A stretch of DNA of 32,407 bases from Lingula anatina (Eukaryota > Brachiopoda > Lingulata > Lingulida > Lingulidae), in NCBI RefSeq assembly GCF_001039355.2, contig NW_019775103.1, positions 333,267-365,673 on the forward strand, given 5' to 3'. Below are positions 1 through 7,975 of this stretch, one piece after another; positions within the stretch are counted from its first letter, which is position 1, and every line of letters begins with the position of its first letter. The notes below the pieces were generated by a model, which saw only the letters and a program-made list of their open reading frames with translations, did no database searches and was not told where the DNA came from. The position numbers were made by a program, and so were the translations under genes.

Positions 1-36
1 TGCTTGATGATTTTACAAAACTGCTGCATATTTTGC
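1..36 (+). CDS. Candidate upstream exon of the membrane-PARP gene (edge, partial)
   Basis: The third frame is open from base 3 and ends at a strong donor, GC|GTAAGTA, at 37. It leaves one base (C), and the next exon begins with TA, so the join gives a Leu codon and keeps frame (LDDFTKLLHIL then L). The match of phase and donor supports it, but 36 bases are too few to be sure. Alternatively translation starts at the ATG at 1156. Confidence 0.35.
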
Positions 37-3000
37 GTAAGTAAACTGCTTATTTTACTTTTGGAGGCCATTTTGGAATTCTATACACCTGTAGAAGCGG
101 ATATTGATAATTCATTCATAGCATGATATTTTCCAGCTATAAAATGATATTCTAAACCATTTTAGGACTATATATTAGATGTTTTAATTTAAAAGAGTAT
201 TTGTGGTGGCCATATTGGATTTGGCGGCCATACTGGAATTTTCAGACATGCCCATATGTCCAAAAAAGCTTAGAATTCCATTATCTACAACTGTGGCAAA
301 TTTCATGCTTGTAGGTAAAAAACGCACAATTCACCCTTTTTTCTGTACCAATTTCTTGGACTGCATATTGAATTGTGAGATTTTGTTAAGTGCTGTGTCA
401 ATAATATTTTTCATTGCCATTGGTTACTTTGCTACCGGTTAACTGTGCTGGCAGTGTATTAATTAGTTAACAGGTTCAAATAAAAACAATTGATAAACCC
501 CTTTTTTATTCTAATTAGAATATAATAACAAGTGTTTTGGAAAAACACAACGATGTCGCATGTTCTCTTGCGAGCTATTCTGGCGGGTTTATCCCTAAAA
601 GTCATCGCCAGAAGGCGCATTTATCGGATAGGAGAACTTACGTGCTGGGCTAATTGATACAGCACTGTAAAACCACTGTCTTCTTTTTATCCTGTCGGGA
701 TCCTCTCACTACCTGTGTTGTAAAGCAATGGGAATACTGATGAGACTTCCTAGTTTACTTATGATTCTGTAGGTAAAACATCCAGTCTATAATAAAAAGC
801 AGTTAAAATCTGAAAATGAAATATCCCTGTGTGATGAGACATTTATACGGAGAAATAAACGGGTTTTAAGCATGAATCACGCCATAAAAATATTTTACTA
901 GTTTAAGCTTGTCAAAGAATTCTCATTTCGTATTTAAAGTTTGAGGTTTCTCGTCATCTCACTTAGCAAATATATTAATATATTTTCCTACAATCACTTG
1001 TGCTTCTATCTTAATTAACACAAACGTTAGCCCATTTTACTTTAAAAATCAGTTTGAAAATATATTTGTGTTCTAATTTTGTATTGAAAAGGAAAGACAC
1101 ATTCATTACAACCCTTGAATATGTTTTACTTTTGCAGTATCGGCATCTTCTCTAATGCTTGTTTTACTCGCCTGTGTCTGCCTCCAAACTTACGTTTACA
1201 GGAAAGGAAAAAAGTAAGTAACCACAACCAGTTCCTGTTTTTAAAGTTAAAGGAGATGCATATTGGACAATGTTTTTTATGATAAGCCCTTCACAAAATG
1301 GGCTATTGAAATTTCAATCATTAATCCATTTGAGTATCATTTATGTACAAAATATTGTTCACTACATTAACATTCGTCACTTTCTCAAATAGTTAATGCA
1401 CTCATTTTTATTGTGAATTTCTACAATCGGATATAATCAAGAGGTTTCCTATTACACAGTAAAATATATAATGGTTTGACGAGGGAGAAAACCATGGGCA
1501 TCAAAACATCAGTGGAAATAGAAGAAGATGAAGACCTGTGCGTGTGGTCTGTAAAGATACTCATGGAGATAGAGCGTCCTCTATTGGTGGATATATTTAA
1601 ATGGGCAGGCGTTTGTGCTTTATGTTTGGGGCTATTGCTGGCGATTCCTGCAACATATGCATTAATTCCACTACTCCTGTATGACGTATCACAAGCCATT
1701 CACGTATGTGTGTTGTATATGAAAAAGATGGAAAACAAGGACAAAGATGCTGTATTTCAAGATGTTAAACGTGTTCATCTTTCGTATACACTTCTTGCTG
1801 GATTTCCCGCTGGATCAGTGGCAAAGATTCTTGGTACACTGTGGCTGGACGGAATATGGGACTATTCAGATTTTGGCTTTACTATTCTCTTCGCACCTCA
1901 TACAATCCTTATTCTGATTGCTGCACCAATTGTGTTTTTCACATTTTGCTGCGCATGTTGCAAGTGCCGTGAATCAGAACCGTGTAAAGACAGAAAGTTT
2001 TTGCTGATTTGCTGTTTTCTATACGTCATCTTTAGTTTATTGTGGCTAATTGGAGCGGGTTTGATGATATCAAGTTCCCCATACGACAACGGTATTGTCC
2101 ACCAGATAAGTGCTGCCATCTATACAATCATAGTGCAGGGTATAAACACGGACCTTCCATTTGCCGTTGGCTTCGCTTTTGTTTTTGGTGCCTTCTTCCT
2201 TTATGCGATGGTACTGTTCCTGTATGTCGCCAACAATGGTGAGTTGTCAAAGTATACGAATAACGTCGAAATAAAATAATTATTGTTTCTAGAACTGCCC
2301 TGTAGTCAAGCGTTTTTTTTATTTTTGTAATGGTGTTAAAGGCCTGTTGTTTACTTTTCCTCGAGTTAGAGATGATGTGCTGAAGAGTGAAATGAACTTT
2401 ACATGAAGTGTGGAAAGACTGGGTTCAAAGGTGCATTTATCATGGATTCTATATTCCAGGAAGACTGTTGAAAGTTATTCCCGAATTCTCAGATACCTGG
2501 TGTTTTGGTTGGTCGGCAGTGATACTGGTTTACTTCCTTGACAACCCGGGTGACGTCAGTTCGTTGTATATCAGGGTGTATGCCATGTTACCCTTGCTAT
2601 TCTCCTGCCTTATAGGTCTAAACTATGTTGAATATAGAATCTTCCGTATGGCCAGAAAACGACAAAAGCTTTTGGAGAAAAGAAAAATACAGCAAGATGA
2701 AGCGAATCAGGTGACGGAAATGGAAGTACAGGCCCCAGTTTATTGGGTCAATTTTCAGGATGATTTTAAGAAATACGCAGGTAAAAAAATGCCATTTTTA
2801 TCATCTTAATCTATTCTATTGTGTTGACAAATCTATTGTCAAATTCTATTGTGTATCATCTATTCTATTCTATCGTGTTGACAAATCTTTCTTATTCTGT
2901 ACTCTTTTACATAAACTATTGTTATTTTTCACAGCGTTTAAATTGAGTAATTTTTTAATTAAAATTAAAAGAATCAACATTTTTGGAAAGAAAAATCTGT

Positions 3001-4179
3001 TTTACACAAGAAAAGCATATACAAAGAAAATGAAATTCCTGTTTCTCATCTTGTAGGGGAGGAAGGAAGTGTCATGACAGTTGATGTCAGTGGCCAGATT
3101 TGGGACGAGGTCAATCATATGATGAGAGAGTCTTGGTCTAAAGAAAAAATGCTTATCCGCGGAAGAGACAATAGAGATCACATTGATTTTAAGATAACGA
3201 AGATTCAGCGTGTCGAGAACCCCCGACTGTGGAGCCAATATTTTTGCAAATTACAAGATTTATCCAGGAAATGCGCACGAAATCCCATTTGTAGAGCGCC
3301 ATGGATGCACGCTTATACGTGCCAGCTTTCCGGAATCTTAAATGCGCGCCTTAAAAATGAACTGAATGAATACTATTTTTTTCACGGGACGAGCACAGGT
3401 ATTGCTGAAACAATATGTGCCACTGGACTTGATTTTAGGATTGGAAACGAGGGACTCTTTGGGAAGGGTATATACCTTGCAGAAAATTCCTCGAAGTCGG
3501 ACCAATATGGAAAACTAAGTAAGACCGCCATTTGTATAAACTTTAATAGATAAACAGCCAAATCGGTGTTATTATATCGTTATTCAAAAACGCATTTTGT
3601 AACAAAGTACCATCATACTGATAGATGAATAATGTATTAATGAAACCATTTAAATATGACTTTCCCTTTAATGGTGACAAATGAAAAAAGCAATCTGGCT
3701 GATGGAAAATTGATCCTGATATTACGTATTGTTATTTTAACACTTTGACATTCAAATTGGTCTTGAAGGAAACCGCCAACAGCATCGGAGAGGAAAGCTT
3801 AAATAGACTTTGAAGGGAAATTTATATTTATGTATTAAGAGCAAGAGCTAATTGGGTAGTTGTGTTCTGAAACGACATGTTATAACCTTGAGTTTTAATA
3901 ACATTTTTGTATTTTTCAGATGATACATGCCGCGGAAGAAAAGGAATAAAAATGTTCCTTGTTCGTGCCTGCATCGGTCGACCATATCTCACACGTGAAA
4001 AGAAACAATTTCAACGTCCTCCTTGTACTGTTAAAGGCTGTATGCAAGTCTTATGTACCCACACCAGTCATTTTGACTCCGTGATAGCAGACGTTTCCAA
4101 TATGTTGTACAGAGAGTTTATTATTTACGAGAAAACAATGTGCTATCCTGAATATATCATCACTTACAACAGAATATAA
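1..4179 (+). CDS. Polytopic membrane protein with C-terminal PARP catalytic domain (5'-partial, spliced)
   Basis: Spliced gene, exons 1-36 (tentative), 1138-1213, 1460-2238, 2409-2780, 3057-3518 and 3920-4179. All joins have GT..AG ends and keep one frame, giving about 660 residues from base 3. Residues ~13-32, 81-111, 146-166, 177-204, 216-241, 270-293, 328-340 and 351-371 are hydrophobic, so about 7-8 membrane spans. A basic stretch (376-389, RMARKRQKLLEKRK) follows, then a PARP domain from about 427 to the end. The family transfers ADP-ribose from NAD+ to proteins. Seen: His in YFFHGTS (3383), Tyr in GKGIYLAENSS (3473) and Glu in YREFIIY (4114), the H-Y-E triad typical of polymerising members, plus the tankyrase-like ending CYPEYIITYN. 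No WWE, ankyrin or zinc-finger module is visible. The membrane part resembles no family I recognise. The basic stretch suggests the catalytic domain is cytosolic (inference). The true start is upstream of the window. Confidence 0.8.
37..1137 (+). other. Intron or upstream non-coding DNA of the membrane-PARP gene
   Basis: AT-rich. At 60-80 and 207-240 short words of the GGCGGCCATATTGG type recur, which suggests a fragment of a dispersed repeat; the 79-codon frame at 203-442 falls over it and has no protein-like features. No convincing exon is seen between 43 and 1137. Confidence 0.4.
1138..1213 (+). CDS. Membrane-PARP gene: exon with first visible transmembrane span
   Basis: The acceptor is TTTACTTTTGCAG just before 1138 and the donor is AAAAA|GTAAGT at 1214. 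The frame reads SASSLMLVLLACVCLQTYVY followed by RKGK, a hydrophobic span with a basic stop-transfer tail. By the positive-inside rule the N-terminal side would face outside. The exon ends with AA, completed by T at 1460 to Asn, in frame with the next exon. Confidence 0.6.
1460..2238 (+). CDS. Membrane-PARP gene: main transmembrane exon
   Basis: The acceptor is TTACACAG before 1460 and the donor is AATG|GTGAGT at 2239. It encodes about 259 residues: an acidic juxtamembrane stretch (EIEEDEDLC) and five strongly hydrophobic segments. A cytosolic-type loop is rich in Cys (CCACCKCRESEPCK). The open frame runs past the donor to a stop at 2277-2279, so an unspliced transcript would encode a truncated membrane protein without the PARP domain. 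Confidence 0.7.
2409..2780 (+). CDS. Membrane-PARP gene: last transmembrane spans and linker exon
   Basis: The acceptor AG at 2407-2408 has a weak pyrimidine tract; the donor is GCAG|GTAAAA at 2781. It encodes two further hydrophobic segments (FGWSAVILVYFL; YAMLPLLFSCLIGLNYVEY). Then come the basic RMARKRQKLLEKRK, a polar linker and WVNFQDDFKKYAG. The phase-1 ends match both neighbours. Confidence 0.7.
3057..3518 (+). CDS. Membrane-PARP gene: first PARP-domain exon
   Basis: The acceptor is TTTCTCATCTTGTAG before 3057 and the donor is CTAA|GTAAGA at 3519. It holds the start of the PARP fold: ITKIQRVENPRLWSQY, as in TIPARP/PARP14-like proteins, then the NAD+-binding HGT (His codon at 3383) and GLFGKGIYLAENSSKSDQY with the second triad residue (Tyr codon at 3473). 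The NAD+-contacting residues are in their usual order and spacing. Confidence 0.85.
3920..4179 (+). CDS. Membrane-PARP gene: terminal PARP-domain exon
   Basis: The acceptor is TATTTTTCAG before 3920; the TAA stop ends at 4179. It contains MFLVRACIGRPY, the donor-loop region, CTHTSHFDSVIAD, and LYREFIIYEK, whose Glu codon (4114-4116) sits at the catalytic Glu position of PARP1 and tankyrase. The ending CYPEYIITYN closely resembles tankyrase-type C-termini. The stop comes 12 residues after CYPEY begins, the usual end of the domain. Confidence 0.85.
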
Positions 4180-5395
4180 AATTGAATCCGATTTAAATGA
4201 CTTAATATTCGGTGAAAAGTCGCTTTGATTCCTGTGCCGGAGGTTCCTGACTCTGCTATAATGAGAATGCGCCAAGATGCACAAGGAGAGGTAGAGCTTC
4301 AACAAGTCTAGTTTAGAAAAAGGCGTTACTTAAAGAGGGCAGACGATGTAATCACTAATGGTAGGATTGACATTCGCTTGTATGGTAGAACACGGTGATT
4401 CTATATATGCAGTTTCAAGACAGATCAAGGGCATCTGCACTTTTATATTTGATTACAAAAATATTGAAAAAGGAAAATTAATACATGTGTTTTAGTGGGA
4501 GGGCAGATAATAGAGAGCAGTATATTTGTAAAACTTTCTCTTCCTCCCTTAAATAAAACACGTGCGTGTATTCAAAGGTGCGAGTTTATGTATTTTCTGC
4601 GACATTTTAGGTCATATGATCGTGGTGATGATGAAGATTTGACCAATTTCGTAAGCATTTTTAAACCAGTTACGTAGAGTAACTGTTTGTGATGAATTGT
4701 GTACATATGTTGTGTTACTGAGAACTCTTATTATAAGGCATAGACTTAATAACGTATATATATCTGTATATCAAGTGAAGATTTAGAAATGCGTCTTATT
4801 TAGAGCTTAATAAAATTTTGTATTACTATGATGATGATAAAGCTGAAACATTGCATATCATTGATAATTACCTTCATATTTACTGACCGCTTATTTTTTA
4901 GTTCATTACCATGTTTGCAACAATGATCATAGGACCCAAATTTTTTAGGAAAACTTTGCCACTTTTAAAACATTTTTCAGACCAGTGAATCTTCGGACAA
5001 TAAACCATGTCAGACTATAAGAAGAGAACAATGAATTCGTTCCCCACCTCTGCAAACCCAAACGCTTGCTCGGTGCAGGCGAAGTCGTTTGACGTTTCAT
5101 AATTCCATCACCGGTGTTTAATTTTTGAAGGATCATCTAGACTGCCTTGGTTATATACAAGGTGAATTGAAGAAAGCAAATATAACAGGTGCATACCTCT
5201 CAATATGGCAGTAACAACAACTTGCTAGTTTCAGTGGTTCTCTACAGAGAATGATTACCCCAGGTGTTTGCACTCATTGACATCACCTCTCTCGATTTTT
5301 CACCGGATGATTGACAAGTGGCAACTAAAACAGGTCAGTTAACATCAATTAAGTTTTTCATTTCATCATCATTGTATTTAAATTGTTCTGCTCCT
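4180..5395. other. 3' UTR and intergenic DNA, no gene recognised
   Basis: AT-rich. Open frames at 4495-4677 (+) and 4945-5136 (-) are short, have no recognisable motif and are not flanked by convincing splice sites. The first part is probably 3' UTR of the PARP gene. Confidence 0.5.
4809..4814 (+). terminator. Candidate poly(A) signal of the membrane-PARP gene
   Basis: AATAAA lies about 630 bases after the stop. Another AATAAA at 4552-4557 is equally possible. Between the stop and here the DNA is AT-rich and has no other open frame of interest. Confidence 0.3.
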
Positions 5396-5400
5396 CCTGG

Positions 5401-5539
5401 GCCCCGTAACTCGAAAGCATCGCGCATTGCGACCGAGCGCAACCGTCTCAATTCCATAACTCGCCACATATAATACACTGTACTTAGCGTCTGTGTGATA
5501 TCGCTATTCGCAATGCACGGTGCTTTCGAGTTACGGGGC
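5401..5539. mobile_element. Small inverted-repeat element (MITE-like), 139 bp
   Basis: The ends are perfect inverted repeats: GCCCCGTAACTCGAAAGCA at the left and its reverse complement at the right. The pairing continues with mismatches inside (GCATTGCGA against TCGCAATGC). The element is flanked on both sides by CCTGG (5396-5400 and 5540-5544), a possible 5-bp target duplication. Because GGGCCC is itself palindromic the exact ends are uncertain. It is GC-rich against AT-rich flanks and too short to code for a transposase. Confidence 0.6.
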
Positions 5540-5544
5540 CCTGG

Positions 5545-6354
5545 TTTTTTACTCTGCTCTAGTATGTAAATACTAAAAGATCAAATGTATTTGAATTTGA
5601 AAAAAAAGCCCTTTTGTGGCCGCGAGGTGTGTTTTTGCCCGAATATTATCTGTCTGATAACAGTGGCACAAAACATTAAAAAAAAACAAAAACGTTTATT
5701 AAACTAGAATGAAGTAAGAAAGGATAAAAATTAGGGTAGAATAGAAAAAACGAATGTATGTATATTATTTTTTAAAATGAGGCTAATTAATGAAGCTTAG
5801 GACAATATCAAAATTACATTACAGCCATGGAAATACCAAACATGAGTTCATCGATACCAGGGGACGACGACCATGTCCAAATATTTCACCCTTTGCCCCA
5901 ACCTTTGCTTTTTTTTTGAATGGCTAGCCTTTCCCCTCCCAGTTAAAAGTTACTTACCCCGTAGCTAAAAAAGCTGTCATATGTTCGAGTTCTTTTTCTT
6001 TTATTTCGAAGTATACAATACACTATACAAGTATATGATATAAAAGCATTTTAATGGCGCAACATTATTAATTAAATTTCTAAATATGCACCGTATCACT
6101 TTATGGACATGTCAAAGTGAATGCACCATGCTACTATTAATGTGGCATTGATAACGTGTGCATTACCAGCTACCACAATGTGTACTGTACAAAATTTTAT
6201 AGCGCTTCGCCAAGGAGGCTATATTTTCACCTCCGTTTGCCTGCTACCAGCCCAGCTCAAAAAGCTACAGATGGATTTTCATGAAAATGGACTTGTTCAG
6301 AATAGGACACAAATGTGTTAACTTAAAAAGATAAGATTTTGTTGATGATCTGAA
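5545..6354. other. Intergenic DNA, no gene recognised
   Basis: AT-rich with A and T runs. The stretch near 6208-6290 (GGAGGCTATATTTTCAC.. and GATGGATTTTCATGAAAAT) looks like a fragment of a widely dispersed invertebrate repeat; the open frame at 6121-6321 runs across it and is not a convincing gene. Confidence 0.4.
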
Positions 6355-7310
6355 TCCAAATATTTTCAAAGAATTCTACATCATTGCGACATAAAGCCAA
6401 TGACTCGAACTTGTACAAGGGATGTGCCCTCAGCTACCAATGTTTATCACGGCTCATATTGATAATGCGACACTTGGCGTCATTATCTATAACATAGCGA
6501 ATGAATTCTGGGAAACCCTAATGTAATGATCCGTTGATAGGCTTAAATGCCGACTTGCTGCAGTGCATCAGATTCATACTGATAATACGACACGAGGCGT
6601 TCATACGGGTGCCTCACTAAGAGCACCTTTGAATATCTATTTAAAATGTCCTTCCATACAGTGCAATTGTATTAAGTGACAAATGATCAAAGAATCTTCC
6701 CTCTCTTTCTCAAACATATCTAGAACCAATATTTGTCGAAATAAGCGGACCTTCTTCATTTTCCAGGACGCTGCTTTGGATATTTGGCAATAAAGAAGTC
6801 TTAAGTTATGTTTCAAACTGAATTGGTAGCTCATAACCACGTTTTAAATAGTGGCCCTAGTTCTCTTGGTTCGTCATCATGTCTTTTACATCCGCCCTTT
6901 GTCTCTGATGGAAAACCGTAGAATGCACGAGCTGGTTTTTCTCTCCCTTCTCTGTACTTGTCAGTCGCTGGTGTCTCTTGTGAATAAGGGCCTTGTTTAA
7001 GACTAAAATGAAAAGTAGATTTTATTGGAATATTTTGTAATATCCTGAAGTATTTGATATATCATTTTGATAACCATACGAAACAGATATTATAATTAAC
7101 ATACCTGTTTAATGCAAAAGAAACCCCAGAGGAAAAGGGCGGTAAAAACCAGAGGTCTATACACTTGTGGACCTAAACAGGAATGCTTTTTTTGCGGGGC
7201 CCTCGTTTTCATTTATTTCTCTTTTTTCACTAGAGGCGTAGCCTTCTCCAACGTCCCTCTGAATAGACAACCAAACGTCCACTTTCGATGGGCATTGAAA
7301 CTAAATCATT

Positions 7311-7346
7311 TTAATTAAATTAATTAATTTAATTAATTAATTAGTA
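7311..7346. repeat. TTAATTAA-type low-complexity repeat
   Basis: A run built from TTAA and AATT words, inside the first intron of the sulfotransferase pseudogene. Confidence 0.7.
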
Positions 7347-7456
7347 ATTAAAATGCGTGTACGTCTATTTGGAAGCCGTTTACATACATCGTTGCTAGCT
7401 ATAAAAGAGCGACGCTTCTGATAAAAAATTTGACTCCGGAACTCGGTGTGACTCAC

Positions 7457-7601
7457 GTAGGTCCCTCAGTGATGGGGTTTTCCGGCTGCGCAGTTTTTCA
7501 ATTTTGAACCTGAGCAGAATCACGATGGCTGCAACAGCTATCACAGCGTATAGAGCGCTCCTCGTTTGGCGCAACGGAGACCTGCCGCAGATGCGGGCCA
7601 T
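7457..7601 (-). pseudogene. First exon of the sulfotransferase pseudogene: type II membrane anchor, still open
   Basis: ATG at 7601 opens 48 codons plus one base, ending at CTAC|GTGAGT (donor at 7456). The product has a basic N-tail (MARICGRSPLRQTRS), a hydrophobic span (ALYAVIAVAAIVILL) and a basic stem (RFKIEKLRSRK), the usual start of a Golgi glycosyl- or sulfotransferase. The phase matches the acceptor before 7002. This exon has no lesion although the catalytic part is broken. Confidence 0.6.
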
Positions 7602-7771
7602 GTTCAGCTTAAACTAGACAACAAAATTCAAGAAAAAAAGATGCATTTCAGATTACACACCTACCATCTTTCTTAAACATGGAATCCCGATATCTGATAT
7701 TCATATTCCTATTCCAATTCGTATTATTATTATTATTGTTGAAATATAAGATAAAAAAACCTCTAAGAGTG

Positions 7772-7975
7772 CATTCCCAAAGATTTAGATCGATCCATTC
7801 GGATCGACCTAACTCCCTGGGGGTTCACGCTAAATTGCAGTCAGCCGAGCGCGCACGACAGTTTATTACCCCCTTACAGCTTTTAGTCGGCGGGACAGAC
7901 GCTTAAGCCGGCTCAGCTGACAGTAATCTAGTGAGACTCCCCACAGGGATAGATCGATCTAAAATCTGTGGAATT
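7772..7975. mobile_element. Old inverted-repeat element (MITE-like), about 205 bp
   Basis: The left arm (about 7772-7855) and right arm (about 7895-7975) pair imperfectly over some 80 bases with small indels. Clear paired blocks are ATTCC..AGATTTAGATCGATC, CCCTGGGGG.TCAC and GTCAGCCGAGC against GTCAGCTGAGC. No target duplication was found. The short open frame across it (7679-7906) is not a gene. Confidence 0.45.

Larger units (their letters stand above)
6355..7601 (-). pseudogene. Carbohydrate sulfotransferase pseudogene (Sulfotransfer_2 type)
   Basis: Functional relatives are type II Golgi enzymes that move sulfate from PAPS to glycans. Exon 1 (7601-7457) encodes a short N-tail and a membrane anchor and ends at a good donor. 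Exon 2 starts at 7002 after CTTTTCATTTTAG, in phase. Downstream pieces are clear but lie in different frames: KHNLRLLYCQISKAAS (5'-phosphosulfate loop region, ORF 6840-6637), KVLLVRHPYERLVS (3'-phosphate-binding motif, 6629-6588), GFPEFIRYVIDN (6517-6482), then HW, a stop, and YKFESLALCRNDVEFFE (about 6415-6355). In-frame stops include TAG at 6857-6859 and TAA at 6543-6545, and at least two or three frameshifts separate the pieces. The order of motifs is that of the family, so this is a decayed gene and not a chance match. Assembly error could explain one lesion but hardly all. Confidence 0.75.

Noticed and set aside
203-442. 79-codon frame near the left edge
   Set aside because: Lies over a repeated GGCGGCCAT-type sequence; no domain and no compatible splice to the exon at 1138.
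553-657. 34-codon frame starting MSHVLLRAILAG
   Set aside because: Short, no downstream donor of good quality, no context.
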